A DNA stretch of 39,346 bases from Actinomycetota bacterium (GCA_005888435.1 VAXO01000024.1:1-39346); one strand, 5' to 3'. Shown: positions 8,330-15,479, numbered from the stretch's first letter. Numbers and translations are program-made. Notes: a model not told the origin generated them from the letters alone.

Positions 8330-8373
8330 CGAAAGCGGCGGGCGCCTCGCTTCCGCTGCCACGGTCTAAACTC

Positions 8374-8388
8374 TCAAGTACAACTTGA
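8374..8388. promoter_or_regulatory. Palindromic operator candidate before the rsiG-like operon
   Basis: TCAAGT-ACA-ACTTGA is a perfect inverted repeat 21 bases before the TTG start of the rsiG-like gene. A possible -10 (TAAACT) lies just upstream. It resembles the palindromes bound by MerR-family proteins such as SoxR, and the operon itself contains a MerR-family regulator (ftsR). Confidence 0.4.
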
Positions 8389-8409
8389 CCCTCGAAGAAA
8401 GGCGGTCTC

Positions 8410-8652
8410 TTGGAACCCCTCCCCGATCTCGGTTCGCTGTCCGACGCCGACCTGAAGAAGCTGATCGACGGGCTGACGCAGCAGGAGAACGAGATCTCCT
8501 ATCAGCGGCGGCTGCTGCACGGGAAGATCGACATCCTCCGTGCTGAGCTCGTCGCCCGGCTGCAGAAGACCGGGGGACAGAGCGTCCTCGACCAGGTCGA
8601 CGTCGATCATCTGACGGACATCCTGACCGCGAAGGCCGCCCCGCCGGCTTGA
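8410..8652 (+). CDS. rsiG: RsiG-like c-di-GMP-responsive anti-sigma factor, single-motif type
   Basis: An 80-residue helical protein starting at TTG, with GAAAGG upstream. Residues about 27-42 read E-x3-S-x2-R-x3-H-x3-D. This matches the RsiG c-di-GMP motif E(x)3S(x)2R(x)3Q(x)3D except for His in place of Gln. Streptomyces RsiG carries two such motifs in one coiled coil and holds sigma WhiG when c-di-GMP is bound. Single-motif homologues that dimerise are known from Rubrobacter and related deep-branching actinobacteria, which fits this length. No whiG is in the window. The frame shares an operon with garA-like, ftsR and apt. The call rests on the motif and size, not on alignment. Confidence 0.68.
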   Translation: MEPLPDLGSLSDADLKKLIDGLTQQENEISYQRRLLHGKIDILRAELVARLQKTGGQSVLDQVDVDHLTDILTAKAAPPA

Positions 8653-8736
8653 GTGCGCTACGCGCCCAAGTTACACGCGGGGTAGTTGCGGTCTCGTTTG
8701 CGCGCCGGCTCTCCCACGACAGCTTCTGATGCCTCG

Positions 8737-9201
8737 ATGAGCCATATCTATTGCCAGGAGTGCGGCTTCCAGAACCCTGAGGCTGCGAACTACTGCGCGC
8801 GGTGCGGTGCGCTGCTCGTGAAGGACGAGGGCGGCACCGAGGCGACGCAGACCTTCACGGCTGACGACGCGGAGGACACGCCGGCCGAGGCGCTCGAGAA
8901 CGTGGGCGTTCAGGGGCCGGCGCTCGTGGTGCGCTCCGGCGGCGGCAGGTCGGGGGAGATGTTCCCGCTCGACGGGGAGACGACGGTCGGCCGCTCCCCG
9001 GACTGCGGGATCTTTCTCGACGATGTCACCGTGTCGCGTAAGCACGCGATCCTGCGCGAGCGCGAGGGAACCTTCTCGATCGAGGACCAGGGGAGCCTCA
9101 ACGGCACGTTCGTCAACCGCAAGCGCGTGGAGTCCGCCCAGCTCGAAGATGGGGACGAGCTCCAGGTCGGCAAGTACCGCCTCACCTATTTCGGACGCTG
9201 A
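8737..9201 (+). CDS. GarA-like FHA-domain protein with N-terminal zinc ribbon
   Basis: A 154-residue cytosolic protein. Cys6/Cys9 and Cys20/Cys23 form a zinc ribbon. A Thr-rich linker (TEATQTFTADDAED) follows, in the position of the kinase-targeted threonines of GarA/OdhI. Residues about 60-154 are an FHA phosphothreonine-binding domain with GRSPD, DDVTVSRKHA and GSLNGTFVNR. It is very close to mycobacterial GarA, which inhibits 2-oxoglutarate dehydrogenase until phosphorylated. The garA-ftsR gene order is also conserved in mycobacteria (Rv1827-Rv1828). The zinc ribbon is extra compared with GarA. I chose the ATG at 8737 because it begins right at the ribbon. Confidence 0.9.
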   Translation: MSHIYCQECGFQNPEAANYCARCGALLVKDEGGTEATQTFTADDAEDTPAEALENVGVQGPALVVRSGGGRSGEMFPLDGETTVGRSPDCGIFLDDVTVSRKHAILREREGTFSIEDQGSLNGTFVNRKRVESAQLEDGDELQVGKYRLTYFGR

Positions 9202-9875
9202 TGGCAACGGCGGCCAAGACGCGGATGCTCACGATCGGCACCGTCTGCGGGATGCTCAAGGATGATTTCCCGGACATCTCGATTTCGAAGATCCGCTACC
9301 TCGAGGACCAGGGGCTGCTCGCGCCGCGGCGCACCCAGGGCGGGTACCGCCTGTTCAGCGAGGAGGACGTCGAGCGGCTCGAGACGATCCTGCGGCTGCA
9401 GCGCGACGAGTTTCTGCCGTTGCGCGTGATCCGGCAGGAGCTTGCGTCTCCGGCGGCGCGCGATCGAAAGCGACGGCGCGTGCTCGATGCCGAAGACGGC
9501 GAGCTCGACCTCGACGCGCTGTGCGAGCGTGCCGGCATCGACACGCGGCTGGCGCGAGAGTTGGAGGAGTTCGGCCTCGTGTCCTCCCGGACGGAGGGCG
9601 GGCAGAAGCGCTACTCCGAGCTCGAGGCAGACATAGCGCAGGCGTGCGGCCGCCTGGCGCACTACGGGATCGCGCCGCGGCACCTCCGTTCGTTCCGCAC
9701 TGCCGCCGATCGCGAGGCCGGTCTCATCGAGCAGGTCGTCGGGCCTGCTCTGCGCTCGCGCAATCCCGAGCGCCGGCGCGCAGGTACCGAGGATCTCGAA
9801 GCGCTCGGCGCGCTCGCGGCGGAGCTGTCCCAGCTGCTCTCCTGGCGCGCGCTGCGGCGGCTTGCGTCAAGCTAG
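9201..9875 (+). CDS. ftsR: MerR-family regulator, FtsR type
   Basis: A 224-residue DNA-binding protein with a MerR winged helix at the N terminus (DFPDISISKIRYLEDQGLL, then GGYRLFSEEDVERL). It matches Rv1828 of M. tuberculosis and FtsR of Corynebacterium, which activates ftsZ, including the phrase FPD-(I/V)-(S/T)-ISKIR-(Y/F)-LE. Residues about 110-150 look like a second regulatory helical segment. It overlaps the garA-like stop by one base, so the two are coupled. A palindrome of MerR type lies before the operon. Confidence 0.88.
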   Translation: MATAAKTRMLTIGTVCGMLKDDFPDISISKIRYLEDQGLLAPRRTQGGYRLFSEEDVERLETILRLQRDEFLPLRVIRQELASPAARDRKRRRVLDAEDGELDLDALCERAGIDTRLARELEEFGLVSSRTEGGQKRYSELEADIAQACGRLAHYGIAPRHLRSFRTAADREAGLIEQVVGPALRSRNPERRRAGTEDLEALGALAAELSQLLSWRALRRLASS

Positions 9876-9879
9876 CGCG

Positions 9880-10395
9880 GTGAATCTCGCCGAAAAGGTC
9901 CGCGAGGTCCCGGACTGGCCGCAACCCGGCGTCGGCTTCAAGGACGTGACGCCGCTCCTGGCCGATCCCGACGCCCTCAGGTACACGATCGACCAGCTGG
10001 CGGAGTGGGGGCGGGAGAAAAGGCCCGATCTCGTGCTGGGTGCAGAGGCGCGCGGATTCATCCTCGGGGCGGCGATCGCACGGGAGATCGGCTGCGGCTT
10101 CGTCCCCGCGCGCCGGCCGGGAAAACTGCCGCCGGAGACGATCAGCGCGACCTACGCGCTCGAGTACGGCCAGAACGCGCTCGAGCTGCACCCGGACATG
10201 ATCCCGCGGGGCGCCCGCGTGCTGATCCACGACGACGTGCTCGCGACGGGCGGCACCGTTGAGGCGATCGGCCAGCAGCTCGTCGAGCGGCTCGGCGGCG
10301 AGGTCGTGGGCTGCTGCTTCATCATCGAGCTCGGGTTCCTCAACGGGCGCGAGCGTTTGGGGAAATACGACCTGAAGGCGCTTATTGAGTACTGA
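9880..10395 (+). CDS. apt: Adenine phosphoribosyltransferase
   Basis: A 171-residue purine salvage enzyme that makes AMP from adenine and PRPP. It shows the Apt signatures: VPDWPQPGVGFKDVTPLL near the N terminus, GAEARGFILGAAIA, and the PRPP loop VLIHDDVLATGGT at about 119-131. I use the GTG at 9880, 4 bases after the ftsR stop; a TTG at 9862 in frame would overlap ftsR. Probably the last gene of the rsiG-garA-ftsR-apt operon. Confidence 0.95.
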   Translation: MNLAEKVREVPDWPQPGVGFKDVTPLLADPDALRYTIDQLAEWGREKRPDLVLGAEARGFILGAAIAREIGCGFVPARRPGKLPPETISATYALEYGQNALELHPDMIPRGARVLIHDDVLATGGTVEAIGQQLVERLGGEVVGCCFIIELGFLNGRERLGKYDLKALIEY

Positions 10396-10517
10396 GGGCG
10401 TTTGCGCGCCCGTTGAGGAAAGGTTCGCCGCGCTTCGCTTCGGCTTACGCTGCGGCCCGTTCGTTTGGTCTGGGTCTTAGGTTTACCGTCCGGGCTGTCG
10501 ATTAAAGAAGGACCACC

Positions 10518-11114
10518 ATGTACGACGCACTGACGGGACGGTTTACGTTCCCGTGTCCCTCACGGGGTGAAGCGCGTGTCTCGCTTTCGGCGTTTCGCCA
10601 GCTCGAGCGGCTTCCCGGCGCCGCGCATCCCGCGGTCTTCCAGGTGCTGTTCGCCTGCTCGTGCGGCGAGGAGCACGACGGGCTCGTCACGCACGACGAC
10701 CTCGACTGGGCGCCGCTCGGCCTGCAGGGTGGCGTCTTCTACAACCTGATGACCTCCCGGCTGGACCTGGTCGACTCGGAGCTGTCCGACCTGGCCGCGC
10801 GCCGCATCCAGGCGGGCGAGTGGCCGTGGAGCTTCTTCTGCTACCCGGAGGAGCAGCCGCGGCCCGTCTATCCGTCCTCCTTCTTCCTGCTCGCGCCGGG
10901 CGACGGCTCGCTCGGCCTGGCCGTGCGGTGTCCCACATGTCAGAAGACCTCGGTGAACCTCGTCTCGCACGACCACGTCGATCTGCCGTTCCACAACGAT
11001 CCGGAAGTGGGGGTGGTGGAACACGTGTTCAGCGACGGCGTCGCCCGTACGCTCGAGGAGTTCCGCGCAGAGCTGTATTCGGCCTCGTTCGACACCAGGC
11101 GCCTCGGGCTTTAA
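10518..11114 (+). CDS. Conserved protein of unknown function with cysteine pairs
   Basis: A 198-residue soluble protein with AGAAGGA well placed before the ATG. Cysteines occur at CPSRGE near the start, CSCGEEH near residue 50 and CPTCQK near 140, so a split zinc-binding site is plausible. No signal peptide, membrane helix or catalytic motif is recognised, and I cannot assign a family. A TAGGTT element about 40 bases upstream may be a -10 box. The next gene follows after 51 bases. Confidence 0.8.
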   Translation: MYDALTGRFTFPCPSRGEARVSLSAFRQLERLPGAAHPAVFQVLFACSCGEEHDGLVTHDDLDWAPLGLQGGVFYNLMTSRLDLVDSELSDLAARRIQAGEWPWSFFCYPEEQPRPVYPSSFFLLAPGDGSLGLAVRCPTCQKTSVNLVSHDHVDLPFHNDPEVGVVEHVFSDGVARTLEEFRAELYSASFDTRRLGL

Positions 11115-11165
11115 GAACGCCGCCGCCCGGGTACTCCGGGGGTACCAACGGAGCGAGGTGATCGA

Positions 11166-11762
11166 ATGTACGGACTCACCAGGGCTGGGACGACGCTGGT
11201 CGCAGCGGCTGCCGCAGGCCTGCTGATCTGGTTCGCGACGCAGATCGACGACAAGAACGTCGGCGGCTTCTGGGCCGTCTACGGGCTGATCGCAGGTGCA
11301 GGGCTGCTGATGGCCCTGTCCCAGCTGCTCGGGGGCTGGACGAAGTGGGGCTGGCCTCGTCTGTCGGCCACCTTCCTGCTGACCGCCTTCGTCCCGATCG
11401 CAATCGTCTCGCTGTGGATCATCCTCGCAGCGGAGCCTGGCAATGGGTGGTTCCATCGCCACGTGCTGTCGTGGTCGAGCTCCTTGCACATCAAGGGACT
11501 CGTCAACGACCTGAAGGAGTACGTGCCGCTGTTCGCGTTCGGCATCGGTCTCGTGTTCGGCTACTCGTTCGACACGACCGGTCCGCGCAGAGAGGTCGCT
11601 CCAGCGACGACGACGAGGCGTCGCGGCCTGCGCGGCCGCCGGCGCGATACGGATGCGGACGGTGACGGAGTCCCCGACGCCGACGAGCCGGTCACGCGCG
11701 ACCGAGCTGCGGCAGACGGCGAAGTCCCTGCCGCAGATCGCGATCGTGTAACGACCAGGTAG
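11166..11762 (+). CDS. Membrane protein with acidic Ca-repeat-like tail
   Basis: A 198-residue protein preceded by a GGAGCGAGG ribosome site. It has four hydrophobic segments (about 8-25, 36-55, 66-88 and 117-137), then an Arg-rich stretch and a tail with DTDADGDGVPDADE. That tail is one copy of the thrombospondin type-3 style Asp-rich calcium motif, normally found in repeats on secreted proteins. The function is unknown. The gene ends at a strong hairpin. Confidence 0.75.
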   Translation: MYGLTRAGTTLVAAAAAGLLIWFATQIDDKNVGGFWAVYGLIAGAGLLMALSQLLGGWTKWGWPRLSATFLLTAFVPIAIVSLWIILAAEPGNGWFHRHVLSWSSSLHIKGLVNDLKEYVPLFAFGIGLVFGYSFDTTGPRREVAPATTTRRRGLRGRRRDTDADGDGVPDADEPVTRDRAAADGEVPAADRDRVTTR

Positions 11763-11770
11763 TGGTCGAG

Positions 11771-11801
11771 GGAGCGGGGAAACCTCGCGGTTCCCCGCTC
11801 C
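11771..11801 (+). terminator. Perfect 11-bp hairpin after the membrane gene
   Basis: GGAGCGGGGAA (11771-11781) pairs with TTCCCCGCTCC (11791-11801) around a 9-base loop, 8 bases past the stop. It has no T run, the T-less terminator type common in high-GC actinobacteria. Confidence 0.7.
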
Positions 11802-11879
11802 TCGGCTCACGCCACAGACCGGCTTTAGCTCAGTCCCAGGGATGCTTCGGCCCGCCGCGCGGCCGATAACGAACGTGCC

Positions 11880-12071
11880 ATGTACGACGCCTCGCCTCCG
11901 CAGGGCGCGCGCGGCTCAGCGCTGCTGCTCGAACACTGCGACGCTCTGACCCGGATCTCCTCGGTGCGTACGCCTGCATTCGAACGGCTCGAGCAGACGC
12001 TCGGCGACGAGCTCACGCGATTGCTGGTCGTTGCGCTCGGGCGCCGGCGTGCGGCGCGTGTGACCGTCTAG
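11880..12071 (+). CDS. Small hypothetical protein (63 aa)
   Basis: The protein is short and helical (ARSLLEH-like start, then FERLEQTLGDELTRLLVVALG), with composition much more protein-like than the opposite frame, which is Ser/Arg-rich. No ribosome site is clear, and GATAAC lies just upstream as a possible -10 of a near-leaderless mRNA. It overlaps the convergent membrane gene by 4 bases. The family is unknown and the existence of the gene is uncertain. Confidence 0.45.
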   Translation: MYDASPPQGARGSALLLEHCDALTRISSVRTPAFERLEQTLGDELTRLLVVALGRRRAARVTV

Positions 12072-12262
12072 CGGACGGGGTCGTCGCCGCCCTGAAGGCG
12101 GATGAAGAGGAACATCGCGCCGAACGAGAGGAGCGCGATAACGAGCGCCGTTCCGGAGCTGACACCGATGGCGAGCTGACCGATCCAGACGAACAGGGCG
12201 AGGAGGAACGCCCAGATGAAGGACGTGACGCCGGGATCGATCGAGGGGGGACGAAGGTGCAC
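12068..12262 (-). CDS. Small two-helix membrane protein
   Basis: About 64 residues from the GTG at 12262 (VHLRPPSIDPGV). Two hydrophobic helices follow (SFIWAFLLALFVWIGQLAIGV and TALVIALLSFGAMFLFI), then a short polar tail. The frame extends to an ATG at 12322, but a leftward -10 (TATAGT, 12278-12273) puts the transcript start near 12266, so the longer form would lie upstream of its own promoter. The function is unknown. Confidence 0.6.
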   Translation of the reverse strand: MHLRPPSIDPGVTSFIWAFLLALFVWIGQLAIGVSSGTALVIALLSFGAMFLFIRLQGGDDPVR

Positions 12263-12272
12263 GGCCGCGGTG

Positions 12273-12280
12273 ACTATATA
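12273..12280. promoter_or_regulatory. Shared bidirectional -10 element
   Basis: The AT-rich octamer ACTATATA is the only such patch in the gap. Read leftward it gives TATAGT, about 11 bases before the GTG of the small membrane gene. Read rightward it gives TATATA at 12275-12280, placing a start near 12288 just before the first RNA-like repeat. No strong -35 is seen on either side. Confidence 0.4.
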
Positions 12281-12302
12281 AACGGCCGATGCGGCACCGC
12301 CA

Positions 12303-12518
12303 AGTCGGCGCCTTTGGACCAAAAAAATTCGCCGAGCCGGTTTCGCTTTCGTCGACCACTTCCGCTGACCTTCCCCTTCCGGGTACTGCCTTCGGAACCG
12401 GCTTCGTCCTACTCGCGCTCCGTGCTCGGCGCAAGCAGGACACTAACCCGTGCAAGAAGCGGGTCAAGGGGGCCGAAACGGTCATGTGCGCAATTTGCGC
12501 ACTTTTCTTTTTCCAACA
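12303..12518 (+). ncRNA. Candidate C-rich small RNA, repeat copy 1
   Basis: This is the first of two direct repeats of about 216 bases that differ at scattered positions. It contains a long shared core from about 12326 to 12395 with the pyrimidine tract CCTTCCCCTTCC, whose complement looks like a ribosome-binding site. AGCCGGTT (12335-12342) pairs with AACCGGCT (12396-12403). It ends in a perfect intrinsic terminator (12486-12512). All open frames across it run on both strands and look like composition artefacts. Actinobacterial sRNAs with C-rich loops (for example 6C RNA) act by pairing with mRNA leaders, so a similar role is possible. Confidence 0.5.
12486..12512 (+). terminator. Intrinsic terminator of repeat copy 1
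   Basis: GTGCGCA (12486-12492) pairs with TGCGCAC (12496-12502) around ATT, directly followed by TTTTCTTTTT. This is a textbook rightward terminator that shows the repeat's transcription direction. Confidence 0.85.
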
Positions 12519-12590
12519 GCGCGCCAGCCAATCTTGCAGTGTGACCGCGGGAAGGCTCGAGAGGAATGGGACGGCGTGCCACGATTAAAA

Positions 12591-12807
12591 AGTCAGGCGC
12601 CGCCGGACCATAAAAATTCGCCGAGCCGGTTTCGCTTTCGTCCACCGCTTCCGCTGACCTTCCCCTTCCGGGTACTGCCTTCGGACTCGGTTTCGACCTA
12701 CTTGCGCTCCGTGCTCGGCGCAAGCAGCACACTAACGCGTGCGCCAAGCGGGTCAAGGGATCGAAAAAGGACGTGCCCGCAATTTGCGGAAATTTCTTTT
12801 TTCAACA
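12591..12807 (+). ncRNA. Candidate C-rich small RNA, repeat copy 2
   Basis: The second copy of the repeat, 288 bases downstream of the first and by eye roughly 85% identical. The pyrimidine-rich core is kept without change, including an unbroken identical run of more than 35 bases. It ends in its own terminator, whose stem differs from copy 1 in a compensated way. TTAAAA just upstream (12585-12590) is a possible -10. The 72-base spacer before it holds no gene. No protein reading is shared with good codon constraint. Confidence 0.5.
12777..12802 (+). terminator. Intrinsic terminator of repeat copy 2
   Basis: CCGCA (12777-12781) pairs with TGCGG (12785-12789) around ATT, then AAATTTCTTTTTT. 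Compared with copy 1 the loop is the same, while paired stem positions changed on both sides. Confidence 0.75.
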
Positions 12808-12809
12808 TT

Positions 12810-12848
12810 TCCACAGCCTTTCTCCCAACATGTGGACAAGGCTGTGGA
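12810..12848. repeat. Inverted repeat holding an actinobacterial DnaA box
   Basis: TCCACAGCC (12810-12818) and GGCTGTGGA (12840-12848) form a 9-bp perfect inverted repeat with a 21-base loop. Inside, TGTGGACAA (12831-12839) is the exact complement of TTGTCCACA, the DnaA box of Streptomyces-type actinobacteria; the arms also carry CCACAG/CTGTGG. It lies 8 bases past the uppP stop and could act as its T-less terminator, a DnaA-binding site, or both. Confidence 0.5.
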
Positions 12849-12855
12849 GACGATC

Positions 12856-13785
12856 TTAGAGCACGAATACGAGGAGTGCGCCGAACCCTGCAAGCAGGCA
12901 ATACCACGCGAACGGTGTCAGTCGATTCGTCTCGAAGTACCGCATGAGGAACTTCACCGACGCCCAGGCCGCGAGGCCGGCACAGAGCGCGCCCGCGAGC
13001 GCGGGACCGCGGACGCCGTTGCCGTCGGGACCGAAGAGGTCCGGCAGCTTGAGCAGCGCAGCTGCCGCGATGATCGGGGTCGCGAGTAGGAACGCGTAGC
13101 GCGCTGCGTCCTCGTGCGTGAGCCCGACGAACAACGAGCCGCCCATCGTCACGCCGGAGCGGCTGATCCCGGGGAAGAGGGCGGCCGCCTGCGCTGAGCC
13201 GACGGCGACCGCCTCCCGATAGCCGAGCGCTGCGAGCCGCTGCTCGGCCTCGGGGCCGGTCGCCGACTCATCGCTGCGTGCGAGCGCTTGCGCACGTTCA
13301 GGTGCGCCGGGCGCTCGTCGTCGCAGACGTTCCGCCGCGAACAGGATCAGCCCGTTCACCATCAGAAAGACCGCGGCGGCGGTGGGATTGGCGAAGAGGG
13401 AACGCAGCTGATGCTCGAAGAGCAGGCCGAGGATGCCGGCCGGGATCGTCCCGACGACGAGGAGCCACGCAAGGCGTGCGTCGGCGTCGTCCGGGGCGAT
13501 CTGGCGGTCGCGGAGGCTGCGGCCGAGGCCCTTCAAGATCCGCACCCATTCGCGCAGGAAGAAGAGGAAGAGGACGATCGCGGTCGCGAGGTGCGTTGCC
13601 ACGAGGAAGGCGAGGTAGTACGGCTCTTTCTGATTCAGATTCCAGCCGAAGAGCTTCGGGAGGATCACCGCGTGGCCGAGGCTCGAGATCGGGAAGAGCT
13701 CCGTCACTCCCTGGAGCAGCCCGATCACGATCGCCTGGAAGTACGTGATCAAGTGGTGGCCGCCACTCGCGGCGAGGACGACCAC
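12856..13785 (-). CDS. uppP: Undecaprenyl-diphosphate phosphatase
   Basis: A 309-residue membrane phosphatase (BacA/UppP family) that recycles the lipid carrier for peptidoglycan and glycans. Both catalytic signatures are present: GVTELFPISSLGH (about 24-36) and PGISRSG near the middle, with about eight membrane helices. A charged loop at about 150-185 is long. The GTG at 13785 overlaps the stop of the upstream small gene (TAGTG); a TTG at 13752 would also fit the family's usual start. Confidence 0.95.
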   Translation of the reverse strand: MVVLAASGGHHLITYFQAIVIGLLQGVTELFPISSLGHAVILPKLFGWNLNQKEPYYLAFLVATHLATAIVLFLFFLREWVRILKGLGRSLRDRQIAPDDADARLAWLLVVGTIPAGILGLLFEHQLRSLFANPTAAAVFLMVNGLILFAAERLRRRAPGAPERAQALARSDESATGPEAEQRLAALGYREAVAVGSAQAAALFPGISRSGVTMGGSLFVGLTHEDAARYAFLLATPIIAAAALLKLPDLFGPDGNGVRGPALAGALCAGLAAWASVKFLMRYFETNRLTPFAWYCLLAGFGALLVFVL

Positions 13786-14030
13786 TACTCTGAGGGCGCC
13801 GAGCGCTGCCGCGGCCCGGTGCGAAACCAGGCGAAGGCGAGGCAGGCAAGCCCGAGCAGGATCGCGGCGATCCCGTGCTTCGCGTGGTGGTGGCTCGAGG
13901 GGTGCGAGACATGGCCCGGGAAGAACGATGGAATCGAGTGCTCGTCGAAAGCGATATAGATCACGCCGACGACGATCAGGACGACGCCGACGAGTGCCGC
14001 CACCGCGGCAAGCACCTGGTCCCTGCGCAT
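13785..14030 (-). CDS. Small membrane protein coupled to uppP
   Basis: An 81-residue protein with two membrane helices (about 7-28 and 52-70) separated by a His/Ser/Pro-rich loop (FFPGHVSHPSSHHHAKHG). The ATG at 14028-14030 is the sensible start, although the frame is open upstream inside the next gene. The histidine cluster could bind metal. Its stop overlaps the uppP start by one base, implying co-expression. Family unknown. Confidence 0.65.
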   Translation of the reverse strand: MRRDQVLAAVAALVGVVLIVVGVIYIAFDEHSIPSFFPGHVSHPSSHHHAKHGIAAILLGLACLAFAWFRTGPRQRSAPSE

Positions 14031-14040
14031 CGCGGGGACG

Positions 14041-15351
14041 TTACCCGACCGGCATCCGCAGAAGGGCTGCGAACGGGATGCTCGTCGCCGCGTTGACGTA
14101 CACGGCCCGGTAGAGGGTGGGGGAGGTCGGCGCCGCGTCCTGGAAGCTGAAGCTCCCGTCGCCGGCCAGCTGGGCGACCCCCACAGGCGTGCGCCCACTC
14201 GCAGTCTCCCGGTAGATCTGCACACCGCCTCCCGACCCTCCGTCGACGCGACCCTGGACGAGGCCGTTCGCGTCGGCAGTGATCGAGACACGGATCGACG
14301 GCCGGGTGGGGGACTCGAACCACTCGAGCCCGCTCGGAGTGGAGACGAGGAGTTGATAGGTGCCGTCCCTGGTGCGCACGTATCCATCGAGCCTGCCGTC
14401 GACCTCGGCGAAGGGCCCGTTCGCATCGGCGAGCACGCCCGCGTAGACCGGCGTGTCGCCGAGCATCGCCCAGTCGTAGGCGCCGACTTCGGCGTTGCCG
14501 TTGTCGACCAGCAGCGAGACGAAGATCCCGTGCTCGAGCGCGGTCGCCGTCGACTGCGTCTCGGCGCTGAGATTCAGCAGGACGCTGAGCGACTCGGCCG
14601 TCATCTCCGTCCATGCCGACCAGAGACCCGCGCTGCTCGCCAGCGCCGCGACGCGTCCGGCGGGCGTGCCGCCTCGACTGGCGAACAGGAACTGGCCCTC
14701 CCAGCCGCCGCCCGTCTTCGGGCCCCAGTCGATCGCCGAGTCGGTGAAGGTCTCCACGATGTGCAGCCGTCCGCGTACGAGGACGGGTGCGGCGCCGGGC
14801 ACGAACGCGCTGGCCGGAAAACCGCCTTTCGTGATCCCGTGCGTGTGCAGGCGGCCGCGGGCGTCGGTGGTCACGAGCCGGAGCCACGACTTCGTCGACG
14901 GAAAGCGAAGCGCGTAGGCGAATGCCGGGCGCCCACCGGCGTCGAGCGTCAGCCCGGCCGGACCGATCGACGCGCCCTTGCTGGGGCGGACGACGACGCG
15001 GAGCTTGCCGCCACGGCTCGCAAGTGCCAGCCACGATCCGTTGCGGGCTCCGACCAGAACGCTCGTTCTGCCACGGCGGTCGACGACGAGGCCTGCGAGG
15101 ACCGGGCTCGTGCCTGGCACCTTGCCGGCGCGCGCGAATTTCCAGCCGGCCGCCGTGCGGCGTGCGACGACGACGTCGCGGCCCGAAGTGAACGCAACCC
15201 GCGGGCTTCCGTCGGGCGCCGCGGCCAGCAGCGCTTCGCTCTGCGTCGGCGCGACGATTTCGGCCCTGCACAGCCCGGGGAGGGCAAGCGCCGCGGCTGC
15301 TGCAGCCAGCCCTTTCCAGGCCAACTTGACATAACGATGATTCTCGTGCAT
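14041..15351 (-). CDS. Secreted protein of unknown function, beta-rich
   Basis: A 436-residue exported protein. Residues 8-30 form a signal peptide (WKGLAAAAAALALPGLCRA). The rest is beta-rich, with repeated short strands of the type SPRVAFTSGRDVVVARR / RTSVLVGARNGSWLALAS, suggesting a beta-propeller in the first two thirds and an Ig-like or sandwich domain at about 345-436. No catalytic motif recognised. It lies 10 bases upstream of the small membrane gene and may form an operon with it and uppP. Confidence 0.75.
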   Translation of the reverse strand: MHENHRYVKLAWKGLAAAAAALALPGLCRAEIVAPTQSEALLAAAPDGSPRVAFTSGRDVVVARRTAAGWKFARAGKVPGTSPVLAGLVVDRRGRTSVLVGARNGSWLALASRGGKLRVVVRPSKGASIGPAGLTLDAGGRPAFAYALRFPSTKSWLRLVTTDARGRLHTHGITKGGFPASAFVPGAAPVLVRGRLHIVETFTDSAIDWGPKTGGGWEGQFLFASRGGTPAGRVAALASSAGLWSAWTEMTAESLSVLLNLSAETQSTATALEHGIFVSLLVDNGNAEVGAYDWAMLGDTPVYAGVLADANGPFAEVDGRLDGYVRTRDGTYQLLVSTPSGLEWFESPTRPSIRVSITADANGLVQGRVDGGSGGGVQIYRETASGRTPVGVAQLAGDGSFSFQDAAPTSPTLYRAVYVNAATSIPFAALLRMPVG

Positions 15352-15479
15352 TCGCCACGAAGCCTAGGTGAGCCTTCCTGACGATCACTAGGCCGAGGGC
15401 TACGGCCCGCGCGCCGAAGCGGCGATAAGGAGGTCAGGACTTCTGAGTCTAAGGCGAGCGGCGCGCCACGGAAAGGCAG

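Noticed and set aside
11825-11890. tRNA-like start (TTTAGCTCAGT near 11824)
   Set aside because: Only the D-arm-like string is present. No acceptor, anticodon or T arm follows.
12409-12756. Repeated leftward ORFs across the RNA-like repeats (shared ESETGSAN stretch)
   Set aside because: Frames are open on both strands at once, composition is Arg/Ser/Pro-rich, and no start signals are seen. The similarity follows from the DNA repeat.
15427-15434. Perfect Shine-Dalgarno AAGGAGGT upstream of the pilin gene
   Set aside because: No ATG, GTG or TTG follows within 15 bases, so it cannot serve a gene there. The pilin has its own weaker site nearer the GTG.
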